Shown: piece by piece, positions 42,215 through 52,516 of the stretch
Layout of the letters: each line of letters begins with the position of its first letter
How positions within the stretch are numbered: position 1 is the stretch's first letter
Origin: Cytophagales bacterium
GTDB taxonomy: Bacteria > Bacteroidota > Bacteroidia > Cytophagales > Flammeovirgaceae
Length of the DNA stretch: 64,000 bases
Direction of reading: 5' to 3'
NCBI GenBank assembly: GCA_025056215.1
Contig: JANWWC010000001.1
Span: 310,001-374,000 of the forward strand
Position numbers and translations under genes: made by a program
Notes under the pieces: model-generated
Told to the model about the DNA's origin: nothing
The model's input: the letters and a program-made list of their open reading frames with translations, nothing else
Databases searched by the model: none

Positions 42215-43438
42215 ATGACAAATATTGCTATTACTGGAGCGACAGGTTTAGTAGGAAGACATTTAATTTTTGAAATTATACAACAAAACTTACACCAATT
42301 AGAAAATATCAGGTTGTTCATTTTAGGAAGAAACAATGAAAAGCATTCTTTAGAACAAAGATTTACTGATATTATTGCTTCTGAAGGATTTTCTTACTGG
42401 AACCTCGATCCAACAGAATACGACAAAATATTTTGCTTCTTAGAAAATCAAGTAAAATACATTCATACCCACTTAGAGGCTCATATTCCAATTGTCGATC
42501 CATCAGAATTAGCCCAGATAAAAGAAACTCCTATCGATTATTTTTTTCACCTTGCCGCCTTGCCCGACTTAAGAAATACCCCTGCTACAGAACAACGCGT
42601 GATGCAAGCAAATTTTTTAGGTACAAAACGACTTTTAGAATTGCTCGCCAAATGTCAAATTAAGGAGTTTGATTACATAGGCACTGCTTTTGTTTGTGGA
42701 AAAACCTCTGGTAAAATTTTGCCAACTTATCTCAATCCTACGCAAGATTTTAATAATCCTTATGAAAAATCGAAACTGTTAGCAGAATTAGCTGTAAAAG
42801 AATTTTCACAAAAACACAACATACGATGCCGATACTTTCGCCCAGGAATTGTGTGCGGAAGATTACTACACAAACCTTTAGGACATGCCCATAAATTCGA
42901 TGTCTTTTATGAAATCTTTGCATTTCTTTACATGGAAAAATTGCGTATCTTAAAATCTACCGATCGTTTTTTTGAAACGCCAGTTAATCTAAACTTAAGA
43001 CTTGTTTTTGACCCTGAAAGTAGTGCTAATATTGTACCAGTTGATTACTTAGTAAAAGTGCTTTACCAAGTGTGTGTACAAAATCCGCCCGACGACCATT
43101 TTCATCTTGTTCACGAGAAAAATACTAACTTTCAGGTATTCTTAGACGCTACGTTGGAAGTAATGAATATTTCAGGAGTTCAACAAGTGCATGAGATTCC
43201 CAAAGATGTTAGCCCTATTGAAAGGTTATACCACAGCCGCGTAGGAGCTATCTTTAATCCTTATTTAAATTCTAAACCTAAGATATTCGATACGAGTAAC
43301 CTGCAAATCGTTCTTCAAAAAGGCAATTTAAAATGTCCTCCTCTTTCGGCTGAAAATATTAAGATACTGATGCGTTACGCCACTCAAAAAAAATTCGGAA
43401 TGGATACTCATAAAATCCTAAGAAGAGTTAAAAAATAA
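42215..43438 (+). CDS. Extended SDR-family oxidoreductase (male-sterility/NAD-binding 4 type)
   Basis: 407 residues. Rossmann motif GATGLVGRH at 8-16, LGRN near 37, HLAALPD near 113, and the catalytic Tyr-x-x-x-Lys in NPYEKSKLLAE near 188. The layout resembles thioester-reductase-like and fatty-acyl-reductase-like SDRs, which work on thioester or nucleotide-sugar substrates. No carrier protein, ligase or glycosyltransferase is adjacent, so the substrate is unknown. It stands alone on the plus strand. Confidence 0.7.
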   Translation: MTNIAITGATGLVGRHLIFEIIQQNLHQLENIRLFILGRNNEKHSLEQRFTDIIASEGFSYWNLDPTEYDKIFCFLENQVKYIHTHLEAHIPIVDPSELAQIKETPIDYFFHLAALPDLRNTPATEQRVMQANFLGTKRLLELLAKCQIKEFDYIGTAFVCGKTSGKILPTYLNPTQDFNNPYEKSKLLAELAVKEFSQKHNIRCRYFRPGIVCGRLLHKPLGHAHKFDVFYEIFAFLYMEKLRILKSTDRFFETPVNLNLRLVFDPESSANIVPVDYLVKVLYQVCVQNPPDDHFHLVHEKNTNFQVFLDATLEVMNISGVQQVHEIPKDVSPIERLYHSRVGAIFNPYLNSKPKIFDTSNLQIVLQKGNLKCPPLSAENIKILMRYATQKKFGMDTHKILRRVKK

Positions 43439-43529
43439 TTATCGCAAAGTTAATTAACTCTCAAGCCTTTTTAAAGTTCTATTTTTTATTTTTATTTTGT
43501 TTTTTTGCAAAGAACCTTGGTGAAAAGTT

Positions 43530-44435
43530 ATGAAACGCATACTTCTTTGGCTGTTAGCCTTCCCCTATTTTTCCTTTGCACAGGATACTGATCGCAAAAC
43601 AATTGCAGTAGTTCCTTTTACGGCATCTGGTAGCACTAATGCAAGAATGTACGCAGGAAGCGTTACTGAAATAGTGGTGAGCGCTGTTGTCAAACTTAAT
43701 CGTTTTACAGTAGTAGACAGAACTCACTTCGATGCAATTTTTAATGAAGAAAATCTACAGAAAGGAGAAAGCTTTATTGAGGGGCTTGTAGTAGAACAGG
43801 GAAAAAAATTAGGCGCTCAATACATCATTTCAGGAAATCTTACAAGCGTAGGTGTCACAGAACACTACAGTAACGTTGTAGATAGAACATATACAGATAA
43901 ATCTACCAACAAAGTAGTAACTACTACCAGAAGGGAGCGCGATGGATATACGGCCCAAATTTCATTTACTTTCAAATTTATCGATGTAGAGACAGGCAAA
44001 ATTTTGGGAACTGCTATTATTGATAATCGTAGTGGAGGGTTATGGGGCTTAGGAGTCTATGGCTCTCCTGATGAAGCAATCGCAAATGCTATCAAAGGCT
44101 CTTTAGATGAAGTTATGCAAGCAATTGACAAACAGTTTCCTGTCGTGATGAGAATTTTTGAAATCACAGAAAGCAGCAGAAAACGAGCTAAAAGCGTTGT
44201 CGTGACTGCCGGCTCTGACAAAGGACTTCAACCTAAACAAGAGCTCAAAGTTTTTGAAATTACTTTTGTAGAAATAGACGGTAAAACTGTAGAAAGACGC
44301 CGCCCAATAGGGATTCTAAAAATCAAATCGGTAGACGATGAAAACTTTTCAACATGCGTGGTAAAAGATGGCGGAGAATTCATTAAAAAAGCATTTGAAT
44401 CTAAACAACAACTCATAGTAATGAGCGGAAATTAA
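43530..44435 (+). CDS. CsgG/HfaB-like protein
   Basis: 301 residues with a signal peptide (MKRILLWLLAFPYFSFAQ). The CsgG-type domain (about 22-200) shows IAVVPFTASGSTNARMYAGSVTEI, VVDRTHFDAIFNEENLQKG and LGAQYIISGNLTSV. The last 90 residues (SVVVTAGSDKGLQPKQELKVFEI, RRPIGILKIKSV) form a separate beta domain. CsgG in curli systems is an outer-membrane lipoprotein pore, but this protein has no lipobox and no curli genes nearby, so a more general envelope or assembly role is likely. Two bases separate it from the beta-barrel gene that follows. Confidence 0.75.
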   Translation: MKRILLWLLAFPYFSFAQDTDRKTIAVVPFTASGSTNARMYAGSVTEIVVSAVVKLNRFTVVDRTHFDAIFNEENLQKGESFIEGLVVEQGKKLGAQYIISGNLTSVGVTEHYSNVVDRTYTDKSTNKVVTTTRRERDGYTAQISFTFKFIDVETGKILGTAIIDNRSGGLWGLGVYGSPDEAIANAIKGSLDEVMQAIDKQFPVVMRIFEITESSRKRAKSVVVTAGSDKGLQPKQELKVFEITFVEIDGKTVERRRPIGILKIKSVDDENFSTCVVKDGGEFIKKAFESKQQLIVMSGN

Positions 44436-44437
44436 AG

Positions 44438-45064
44438 ATGAGTACAGGAATATTTACTTGGATATTTATCTTTTTATGGGGTTTATTCTCAGTTTACTGT
44501 TTACAAGCACAAGAGGTTCACTATGGCGTTAAAGGAGGGCTCAACATGTCTACCTTAGTAGGAGACGCGCAAGATGATAAGCCAGTTGTTTACTCTGCAG
44601 AGTACAAACCTACTTATCATTTGGGAGGCTTTGTAAATGCTAAGCTTTCTGAGCGCTTCGGAATACATACAGAAATCTTGTATTCAAAACAGGGAGCTTA
44701 TGACCGTTCAGACAAAAACCCTAACCAAATCAACTACAAATTTTCTTACGCTAACTTCCCTATTATCGCTAAGTACTATCCTATAGAAAACTTTCATTTT
44801 GATGCAGGTATTCAATTAAGCATTTTATTAGAGGCTAACCGACAAATAGGTGACTCAGTCATTTACATCATTACCCAACAACTGAGTAGCACCGATTTTG
44901 GGCTATGTTTCGGCTTCGGATATGAACTTCCTAACACGAGTATCAGCATTAACCTCCGATACATGCAAGGAATGAACAACATTGCAAGTAATCAATGGAA
45001 TCCCAAAGAAGAAAAACTTGCCAATCGCTTGATTCAACTTTCTTTAGGTTGGGCATTTCACTGA
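44438..45064 (+). CDS. Small outer-membrane beta-barrel protein (PorT-like)
   Basis: 208 residues. A signal segment ends QAQ near residue 25, followed by HYGVKGGLNMSTLVGD, the usual start of outer-membrane beta-barrel proteins of the PorT type, then about eight amphipathic strands (HTEILYSKQGAY, NYKFSYANFPIIAKYYP, NLRYMQGMNNI) and the terminal LSLGWAFH. It is certainly a member of a large family, so it should not be equated with PorT itself. It starts 2 bases after the CsgG-like gene and is probably co-translated with it. Confidence 0.78.
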   Translation: MSTGIFTWIFIFLWGLFSVYCLQAQEVHYGVKGGLNMSTLVGDAQDDKPVVYSAEYKPTYHLGGFVNAKLSERFGIHTEILYSKQGAYDRSDKNPNQINYKFSYANFPIIAKYYPIENFHFDAGIQLSILLEANRQIGDSVIYIITQQLSSTDFGLCFGFGYELPNTSISINLRYMQGMNNIASNQWNPKEEKLANRLIQLSLGWAFH

Positions 45065-45151
45065 TTGAGAATTTGTAAAAAAAGAGCTTTGAAATTACAT
45101 TTTTTTTTCTTCACTTTCGAAGAAAAAAGGTGAACAACTCTTTTGTAAGCC

Positions 45152-46648
45152 ATGAAATTAATAGAGGCATCATTAGCTTGGATAGCAGGAATAGCAGGTT
45201 TGTTATATTTAGTATATGCATTTTTTGTCCTCGGACAGATAGGAAATGAATACCTTCCTTGCTGGACAGATGAGTTTATGTATCATGTACATCTGCGTTC
45301 TTTTTTACTTCATAATTCTTTAGCTTCTCCTATTGTGATGAATGAAATGTATTCACAAATAGGAAAATTCGGACCTCATGGATTTATGTATGCCTTCATA
45401 GATGGCATTTTTACCATTATTTTAGGACTTCATGAAAACACAGCTATTCCGTATATCAACTTGTTTCTCACACTGATTGCTATTATTCTCATCTTTATTT
45501 CCCGAAAAACTAAATTTTTACAAAAGCTCTTATTAAGTGGCTTATTAATTACTTCTTATGTACCTTCTTTTTATTTGCTCACTTACATGCAAGAGTATGT
45601 TCATTTACCTCTGTGCGTATTAGCAATTTTGTTTTTGCATCGTACCTATACCGAAACGAGAAACAAATCCTTATATCGAAATTTATTTATCTTAACAGTT
45701 TTAATAGGTTCTTTTTTTAGGATTAACTGGATTTTTTGGCTAATTGCTTTGCTACCTACACAAAAAAAATTATCTCAAAAAATAGCTTTTATAATAGTTT
45801 ACCTTCTTGTTAGCTATGTTGCTTATCTATTTTTCCGTCTTTTTAATGGAGTTTATCCTTTAGGATTTTTATATAAAGTTACTACTACTGCTCAAAGCGG
45901 AACAATAAAGCAATTGTTAGAATTATTCATTAGCCACATTTGGTATAACATCAAAACATTTTTAAATCCTAAGTTAGATGCCAACTTTTTTTACTTTGCT
46001 TCTAAATGGCTCGTCGTTGTTTTTATGGTCTACTACTGGTTTGTTGGAAATCTTAGGCAAAACAAGCTTTATTTAGCTGCATCTGCTGTAGTATTTGTTA
46101 ATTTAGCTTTGTTATTTATTTTTTACGATGCTCATTCTTGGAGAGAACAACGCTCCTTAGCAGCATCATTGTATCTTTGCATAGGAGTTGCCGTACTTTC
46201 TGATTTCAAATTAGGATATGCTTTAGTATTGTTTATTAACTTGTTAAATTCATATTCACAGTTTCAGACGTTACAGTTGCACATCCAAGAGCGAAGAAAA
46301 GCTTATGAAAATTTTCAAGAAAACACCAAACTAAGAGAAGCCTTTCGCAATATTTCAAACTATATTACTCAAAACCATCCGGTAACCATATTAGTCTCTT
46401 ATTCTTTTATGGGTGATCACAAACCCTATCAACTATGCTTCCCATTAGCATCTCAGTATGGTTATCCAATCTTATACTCGTTTAACGCACGCGACTGGAT
46501 AGAAATTCATAGTTCAAAAGTAGACTATGTTCTTACACAGGTTTCGTTGCGCGATAATACGCAACACATCCTTTTGGCAAGAACTCCTTATTACTGTTTA
46601 TACCGCGTAAATAAGCAAATACCGTTTTCATTATTTAAAGAATATTAA
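45152..46648 (+). CDS. Multi-spanning membrane protein, GT-C glycosyltransferase-like
   Basis: 498 residues with about ten to eleven membrane segments in the first 360 and a soluble C-terminal part (about 370-498). The first loop after TM1 contains CWTDEFMYHVHLR near residue 38; an acidic DE pair in this place is the hallmark of GT-C glycosyltransferases that use lipid-linked sugars. Overall similarity is too weak to name a family (GT39, GT87 or an O-antigen type are possible). It stands between the beta-barrel gene and a PfkB kinase, which might supply or phosphorylate a sugar, but that link is guesswork. Confidence 0.55.
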   Translation: MKLIEASLAWIAGIAGLLYLVYAFFVLGQIGNEYLPCWTDEFMYHVHLRSFLLHNSLASPIVMNEMYSQIGKFGPHGFMYAFIDGIFTIILGLHENTAIPYINLFLTLIAIILIFISRKTKFLQKLLLSGLLITSYVPSFYLLTYMQEYVHLPLCVLAILFLHRTYTETRNKSLYRNLFILTVLIGSFFRINWIFWLIALLPTQKKLSQKIAFIIVYLLVSYVAYLFFRLFNGVYPLGFLYKVTTTAQSGTIKQLLELFISHIWYNIKTFLNPKLDANFFYFASKWLVVVFMVYYWFVGNLRQNKLYLAASAVVFVNLALLFIFYDAHSWREQRSLAASLYLCIGVAVLSDFKLGYALVLFINLLNSYSQFQTLQLHIQERRKAYENFQENTKLREAFRNISNYITQNHPVTILVSYSFMGDHKPYQLCFPLASQYGYPILYSFNARDWIEIHSSKVDYVLTQVSLRDNTQHILLARTPYYCLYRVNKQIPFSLFKEY

Positions 46649-46696
46649 AAATCTCATCTTACAAACATTCATCAAAATTCAGATGACTCCGTAAAT

Positions 46697-47713
46697 ATGG
46701 AAAGAAAAGGAATTGTAGCCGCCGGTAATTGGATTGTAGATCATGTAAAAATTATTGATGAGTATCCACCGCAAGACGCATTAGCCAATATTCTATCGCA
46801 ATCATCAGCTAATGGAGGTTCTCCTTACAATATTCTTAAAGATCTTGTCAAACTGAAAGCGTCCTTCCCACTCTTTGGAATGGGTCTGGTTGGCGACGAT
46901 GCGAATGGAACATACATTTTAAAGGAATGCCAAACCCTTGGTATTGACGTTTCTTGCCTGCAAAAAACTCAATTGCAGTCTACTTCCTACACCGATGTAA
47001 TGACAGTAAAAGCTACAGGCCGAAGAACATTCTTTCATCACCGCGGCGCAAATGCGCTTTTTGGAAGAGAACATTGTAGTTTTGCTCATCTTCATGGAAA
47101 AATTTTTCACTTAGGGTATTTACTTCTTCTGGACGAATTAGACAAAATTGACTCCCTAGGACGAACACAAGCTTCTTACCTTCTTGAAACAGCAATACAG
47201 CAAGGTTATCTTACTTCTGTAGATTTAGTAAGCGAAAGTAGTAACCGCTTTCAGACTGTAATTCCTCCTTCACTTCCGTTTGTAGATTACCTGTTTGCCA
47301 ATGAGTATGAAGCATCTAAAACTACAGGAATTTCTATTGTAGAAAACGAAGAAGTAAATATTCAAAAGGCAATTTTAGCAACAAAAAAATTACTAGAAAT
47401 GGGAGTGAGAAAAACCGTATTTTTGCATTTTCCTAAGGGAGCTCTTGCAGTTGAAAAAAATGGGAAAATAACCGTACAGGGCAGTGTGAAAGTACCTCAA
47501 GAAAAAATTCAGGGGGCTACAGGCGCAGGAGACGCCTTTGCAGCTGGCGTATTGTTCGGACTTCATGAAAATTGGGACATTACTCAAGTGCTCCAACTAG
47601 GAGTATGCGCCGCTGCTACTTGCTTGTTTGACGCTACTTGCTCTGACGGAATTTTGCCCTATACCGACGCCATTCGCATAGGGCAAACATACGGATTCTA
47701 CGAAATTAACTAA
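46697..47713 (+). CDS. PfkB-family carbohydrate/nucleoside kinase
   Basis: 338 residues. PfkB features: an early Gly-rich segment (SSANGGSPYNILKDLVKL, about 34-51), DANGTYILKECQTLGI, TGRRTFFHHRGAN (about 97-109), LFANEYEA near 197 and the catalytic GATGAGDAFAAGVLFG near 273-288 with the general-base Asp. Substrate is unclear: ribokinase, adenosine kinase and sugar kinase members look alike at this level. It ends 5 bases before the convergent aspS stop. Confidence 0.82.
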   Translation: MERKGIVAAGNWIVDHVKIIDEYPPQDALANILSQSSANGGSPYNILKDLVKLKASFPLFGMGLVGDDANGTYILKECQTLGIDVSCLQKTQLQSTSYTDVMTVKATGRRTFFHHRGANALFGREHCSFAHLHGKIFHLGYLLLLDELDKIDSLGRTQASYLLETAIQQGYLTSVDLVSESSNRFQTVIPPSLPFVDYLFANEYEASKTTGISIVENEEVNIQKAILATKKLLEMGVRKTVFLHFPKGALAVEKNGKITVQGSVKVPQEKIQGATGAGDAFAAGVLFGLHENWDITQVLQLGVCAAATCLFDATCSDGILPYTDAIRIGQTYGFYEIN

Positions 47714-47718
47714 AACTC

Positions 47719-49476
47719 TTATGTTTGCTTCACAAAAGTAACAGCAATGTGTAATTCTTTAAGCTGTTCTTGTGAAATTTCGGAAGGTGAATCTATCATC
47801 ACATCGCGTCCATGATTGTTTTTAGGAAATGCAATAAAATCACGGATGGAATCAGCTCCTCCAAAGAGAGCACAAAGCCTATCAAATCCAAACGCTATAC
47901 CGCCGTGCGGAGGTGCTCCATATTCAAATGCCTCCATTAAAAAGCCAAACTTGAGTTTAGCTTCTTGCGGAGAAAGCCCTAAAAGCTCGAACATTTTTTC
48001 TTGCATCGCCCTATCGTGAATACGGATGGAACCACCTCCTACTTCCACCCCGTTGATAACCATGTCGTAAGCATTCGCACGAACAGCAGCCGGATTAGTT
48101 TCGAGAAAAGAAATATCTTCTGACTTGGCAGATGTAAAAGGGTGATGCATAGCATTCCATCGGTTTGCTTCTTCGTCCCACTCTAAAAGTGGAAAATCGA
48201 CTACCCAAAGAGCCTTGTAATTATCTTTTTTTCGGAACCCTAACCGCTCACCCATTTCAAGCCTCAACTCGCTCATCGCTTTGCGAGTAGTTTTTTCAGG
48301 CCCAGAAAGCAGTAGTAACAAATCCCCTTGCTGAGCTTGAGAACGGATTGCCCACTTTTCTAAATCGTCAGGTGAATAAAATTTATCTACTGACGATTTA
48401 AGTCCATCGTTTGACCACTTTACCCACACTAATCCTTTCATTCCAATTTGTGGACGCCTTACCCATTCTGTAAGTTCATCGAGTTGTTTACGCGTATAAT
48501 CCGCACAACCTTTGGCACAAATGGCTAATACTACTTCAGCAGAATCAAATACTTGGAACCCTTTTCCGCGAGCAAGGTCAGTAAGATCGCAAATTTTCAT
48601 GTCAAAACGCAAATCAGGTTTGTCGTTCCCGTAGTATTTCATAGCATCGGCGTAAGTGATGCGCGGAAAAGCAGGTAATTCTATTCCTTTAATTTCTTTG
48701 AATAAATAGCGAATAAGTCCTTCAAAAGTATCGAGAATATCTTCTTGCGTAACGAAAGACATTTCGCAATCTATTTGGGTAAATTCGGGTTGCCGGTCTG
48801 CTCGCAAATCTTCGTCTCGAAAACATTTAACGATTTGATAATAACGATCGAAACCCGAAACCATGAGTAATTGCTTAAAAGTTTGTGGAGATTGAGGAAG
48901 CGCATAAAATTCTCCTGGATTCATTCGAGAGGGCACTACAAAGTCGCGCGCTCCTTCGGGAGTAGATTTAATAAGTACTGGGGTTTCTACCTCCACAAAC
49001 TGGAGCTTATCCAAATAGTTGCGCACTGCGATTGCCATGCGATGCCTCAAAATGAGATTATTTCGCACTACGTTGCGCCTCAAATCCAAATAACGGTATT
49101 TCATGCGCAAATCATCGCCTCCATCGGTATCATCTTCAATAAGAAAAGGAGGAAGCTTAGCTGGATTAAGAATTACAATTTGGGTGGGTCTGATTTCAAT
49201 ATCACCTGTAGCAATTTTATCATTCTTAGAAATTCTTTCTTCGACAGTTCCTACCACTTGCAAAACAAACTCTCGATTGATTTTTCGAGCAATCTCAAAA
49301 AGTTGAGAGTGGGCTACTCCTTCCTCAAGAGTGATTTGTGTGATTCCATATCGATCGCGCAAATCTATCCAGAGAAGTTTCCCCTTATCGCGAATGCGTT
49401 GGACCCACCCACAAAGTGTTACCGTTTTTCCTTTATCGCTTAAGCGAAGTTCGCCGCAAGTATGAGTTCTTAACAT
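47719..49476 (-). CDS. aspS: Aspartate-tRNA ligase
   Basis: Charges tRNA-Asp. 585 residues with an N-terminal OB anticodon domain ([25 protein letters not shown]), class II motif 1 ([20 protein letters not shown]), motif 2 ([26 protein letters not shown]), a GAD insertion domain (about 285-415) and motif 3 (GIAFGFDRL). The QPEFTQID motif and length are of the bacterial AspRS type. It is the last of a minus-strand run with topA, the SpmA-SpmB gene and ilvD. GatCAB genes are not nearby. Confidence 0.95.
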   Translation of the reverse strand: MLRTHTCGELRLSDKGKTVTLCGWVQRIRDKGKLLWIDLRDRYGITQITLEEGVAHSQLFEIARKINREFVLQVVGTVEERISKNDKIATGDIEIRPTQIVILNPAKLPPFLIEDDTDGGDDLRMKYRYLDLRRNVVRNNLILRHRMAIAVRNYLDKLQFVEVETPVLIKSTPEGARDFVVPSRMNPGEFYALPQSPQTFKQLLMVSGFDRYYQIVKCFRDEDLRADRQPEFTQIDCEMSFVTQEDILDTFEGLIRYLFKEIKGIELPAFPRITYADAMKYYGNDKPDLRFDMKICDLTDLARGKGFQVFDSAEVVLAICAKGCADYTRKQLDELTEWVRRPQIGMKGLVWVKWSNDGLKSSVDKFYSPDDLEKWAIRSQAQQGDLLLLLSGPEKTTRKAMSELRLEMGERLGFRKKDNYKALWVVDFPLLEWDEEANRWNAMHHPFTSAKSEDISFLETNPAAVRANAYDMVINGVEVGGGSIRIHDRAMQEKMFELLGLSPQEAKLKFGFLMEAFEYGAPPHGGIAFGFDRLCALFGGADSIRDFIAFPKNNHGRDVMIDSPSEISQEQLKELHIAVTFVKQT

Positions 49477-49498
49477 AAAGAAAAATTTAAAACTTTAA

Positions 49499-51172
49499 TT
49501 ATTCTCCATCTGTAATACAGCCTGTAGAGGCGGAAGAAACTAGTTTAGCATATTTGCGGAGCATACCTTTCAATTCAACATGAGGTTTTTTCCATTGAGC
49601 TCTCCGAGTAGCGAGTTCTTCCTCTGAAATAAGAATATCAATCGTTCGCTTTACAGCGTCTATGCGAATAATGTCTCCATCTCGAACGAGTGCAATATTT
49701 CCTCCGACAGCTGCTTCAGGCGTAACATGTCCTACTACAAAGCCATGAGACCCCCCTGAAAATCGTCCGTCTGTAATGAGAGCCACCGATTTGCCCAATC
49801 CTGCTCCCATAATAGCAGAAGTAGGCTTGAGCATTTCAGGCATTCCAGGAGCTCCTTTGGGTCCTACGTACCGAATTACGACCACATCTCCTTTTCTCAC
49901 TCTTCCTTGCTTGATGCCTTCGATAAGTTCTTTTTCTCCGTCAAAACATCGAGCTGTTCCTTCGAAAAATTCTCCTTCTTTTCCCGTAATTTTAGCTACA
50001 GCTCCTTCAGGAGCCAAGTTTCCGTACAAAATTTGGATATGTCCGTTTCGCTTGATAGGAGTTTCTACTGGTAAAATAACCTTCTGAGAAGTGGACATTA
50101 CAGAGGCAACGTCTTTTAGATTTTCAGCAACTGTTTTGCCTGTCACAGTCATACAATCGCCATGTATAAATCCACATTCGTACAAATATTTCATGACTGC
50201 AGGAGTTCCTCCCACCGCATGCACATCTTCCATCATGTACTTGCCACTAGGTTTAAGGTCGGCGATATAAGGAACTTTGTCGCTAATACGCTGAAAATCA
50301 TCTAAGTTCCATTCAATCCCAAAAGTTTTAGCAATTGCCAGATAATGCAATACGGCATTTGTAGAACCGCCGAGCGCCATGACAAGCGTGATAGCGTTTT
50401 CGATTGATTGTTTTGTGACAATATCTTTAGGCTTGAGATCACGTTCGAGAAGATAGCGCATTGCTTTACCTGCTCTTACACAATCCTGATACTTTTCAGG
50501 TGACTCTGCTGGAATTGATGAATTATACGGCAAAGAAAGCCCCATAGCCTCAATAGAAGAAGCCATCGTATTAGCAGTATACATTCCTCCACAAGCACCT
50601 GCCCCCGGACAAGAGTGCTGAATAATTCCCTTGTATTCTTCTTCAGAAATCTTTCCTGCAATATATTCTCCTAAAGCTTCAAAAGCAGAAATGATATTGA
50701 GGTCTCGCCGTCCACCAAATTCGCCGTGGGCAATCGTTCCGCCATATACCATGATAGCAGGTCGATTTAATCTTCCAAAAGCCAGCATAGAGCCAGGCAT
50801 ATTTTTATCGCATCCTACTACAGCAACCACACCATCATAAAAATGGGCGTTGACCACGCACTCAATAGAATCAGCAATAATTTCACGAGAAGGAAGAGAA
50901 TATAACATTCCATCTGTACCATTACTAATTCCGTCGCTTACTCCGATACTATGAAAGATAAGTCCTACTAAATCGACAGACTGAACTCCTTCCTTCACGT
51001 ACTTTGCTAATTGATTAAGATGCATATTGCAAGGATTTCCTTCAAATCCTGTACTAACGATACCTACTTGAGGCTTTGCCATATCTTCTTCTTTCAAGCC
51101 AATAGCGTATAACATAGCTTGAGAAGCTGGCTGTGTGATATCTTGTGTAAGAATGCGGCTATATTTGTTCAT
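49499..51172 (-). CDS. ilvD: Dihydroxy-acid dehydratase
   Basis: Dehydrates dihydroxy acids in valine, isoleucine and leucine synthesis, using an iron-sulfur cluster. ATG at 51172 gives 557 residues starting [21 protein letters not shown]. Cluster and substrate motifs are present: NPCNMHL (Cys near 50), [33 protein letters not shown] and [18 protein letters not shown]. It is a stand-alone ilv gene: ilvBN, ilvC and ilvA are not nearby, and aspS follows with a 22-base gap. Confidence 0.95.
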   Translation of the reverse strand: MNKYSRILTQDITQPASQAMLYAIGLKEEDMAKPQVGIVSTGFEGNPCNMHLNQLAKYVKEGVQSVDLVGLIFHSIGVSDGISNGTDGMLYSLPSREIIADSIECVVNAHFYDGVVAVVGCDKNMPGSMLAFGRLNRPAIMVYGGTIAHGEFGGRRDLNIISAFEALGEYIAGKISEEEYKGIIQHSCPGAGACGGMYTANTMASSIEAMGLSLPYNSSIPAESPEKYQDCVRAGKAMRYLLERDLKPKDIVTKQSIENAITLVMALGGSTNAVLHYLAIAKTFGIEWNLDDFQRISDKVPYIADLKPSGKYMMEDVHAVGGTPAVMKYLYECGFIHGDCMTVTGKTVAENLKDVASVMSTSQKVILPVETPIKRNGHIQILYGNLAPEGAVAKITGKEGEFFEGTARCFDGEKELIEGIKQGRVRKGDVVVIRYVGPKGAPGMPEMLKPTSAIMGAGLGKSVALITDGRFSGGSHGFVVGHVTPEAAVGGNIALVRDGDIIRIDAVKRTIDILISEEELATRRAQWKKPHVELKGMLRKYAKLVSSASTGCITDGE

Positions 51173-51230
51173 AAAAGCAACATTAAAATGGGCAAGCAAT
51201 TTGGATAAAAGTTCGGAAAATTATAAAGAA

Positions 51231-52463
51231 TTAATCAAAAAAAGCGTACGCCATTAAAATAGAAACAACAATTCCGACAAAATCAGCGAATAAGCCGCAT
51301 GTAATAGCATAGCGAGTATCGCGAATGTTTACTGAACCAAAATAAACAGCAATAATATACAATGTGGTATCAGTTGCTCCTTGAAAAGTGCAAGCCAATC
51401 GCCCTACAAAAGAATCTACGCCGTATGTTTTCATGGCATCAATCATCATTCCACGAGCTCCCGAGCCGCTTAGCGGTTTCATAAGAGCGGTTGGAAGTGC
51501 TGCTACAAATTCGCTATTGATACCGAAAGCCTCTACAATATATCTTACCATTTCTACAAAACCCTCTAATGCGCCCGAGGTGCGAAAGAGACCAATCCCG
51601 ACAAGAACCGCTACCAAATAAGGAATAATCTGAATAGCAGTACTAAACCCATCTTTAGCGCCTTCAATAAAAGCTTCGTAAGCATTAATGCGTCGATAAA
51701 TTGCCAATCCTATAAAACTGATAATCACCGTAAATACTACAATATTTCCGATAAGCGTAGAAACTTCTGTAACTTGCTTACTGTCCATATCCTGAAAGGC
51801 GTACATTATTGCTATAACCAAACTGATAACGGCTCCCAAATAGGTCAACAAAACTTTATCCCAAATTCTAATTCTTTGATAAAGCGCTACTGACAAAATA
51901 CCTGCACAAGTAGAAGCAATAGTAGCAATCAAAATAGGCAAAAAAACAGATGAAGGATGTTGTGAACCTAATTGTACGCGATACATAATAATATTGATAG
52001 GAACGATAGTAAGTCCTGAAGTGTTAATAACTAAAAACATAATCTGAGCGTTAGACGCTTGATGCGGATTAGGATTAAGTTTTTGAAGTTCTTGCATAGC
52101 TTTCAACCCTAAAGGAGTGCCAGCGTTGTCCAATCCGAGAAGGTTAGCGGAAAAGTTCATCAGAATAGGCGCCATAGCCGGATGATTTTTAGGAATATCA
52201 GGAAACAAACGACTAAAAAAAGGACCTGCAAAGCGCGCCAACAGCTTTACCATCCCCGCTTGCTCTCCTACTTTCATTAGTCCAGACCAAAAAGAAATCA
52301 CTCCTGTGAGCCAAATAGAAATTTCAAAAGCAGTTTTAGACATTTCAAAAGTAGAGTTCACCAGCGCCGGAAATACTTGGTAATCTCCTAAAAAAATAAG
52401 TTTCGACAACGCTACTGCAAAAGAAATGATAAAAAAAGCTACCCAAACAAAATTTAAAGCCAT
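51231..52463 (-). CDS. SpmA-SpmB fusion, nucleoside-recognition domain membrane protein
   Basis: 410 residues with about nine membrane segments. The N-terminal half (1-200) matches SpmA (FWSGLMKVGEQAGMVKLLARF, NLLGLDNAGTPLGLKAM) and the C-terminal half (210-410) matches SpmB (AFIEGAKDGFSTAIQIIPYLV, LPTALMKPLSGSGARGMMIDA). SpmA and SpmB are separate proteins in Bacillus spore cores; fused forms are normal in non-sporulating Bacteroidota, so this is not evidence of sporulation. They belong to the nucleoside-recognition (gate) domain family; transport substrate unknown. It sits 53 bases after topA and 58 before ilvD. Confidence 0.88.
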   Translation of the reverse strand: MALNFVWVAFFIISFAVALSKLIFLGDYQVFPALVNSTFEMSKTAFEISIWLTGVISFWSGLMKVGEQAGMVKLLARFAGPFFSRLFPDIPKNHPAMAPILMNFSANLLGLDNAGTPLGLKAMQELQKLNPNPHQASNAQIMFLVINTSGLTIVPINIIMYRVQLGSQHPSSVFLPILIATIASTCAGILSVALYQRIRIWDKVLLTYLGAVISLVIAIMYAFQDMDSKQVTEVSTLIGNIVVFTVIISFIGLAIYRRINAYEAFIEGAKDGFSTAIQIIPYLVAVLVGIGLFRTSGALEGFVEMVRYIVEAFGINSEFVAALPTALMKPLSGSGARGMMIDAMKTYGVDSFVGRLACTFQGATDTTLYIIAVYFGSVNIRDTRYAITCGLFADFVGIVVSILMAYAFFD

Positions 52464-52516
52464 GTTTATAGATTAAAAGGTGTTGTTTTTTCGGACAGAC
52501 AAAAGTAGAAAAAGAA

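Noticed and set aside
43448-43459. Perfect 12-base palindrome AGTTAATTAACT after the SDR gene
   Set aside because: It is made only of common AT-rich words, lacks a T run and cannot be told from chance in this sequence.
51231-52463. Spore maturation protein names taken as a hint of sporulation
   Set aside because: SpmA-SpmB fusions are widespread in non-sporulating Bacteroidota, and no other sporulation gene is present.
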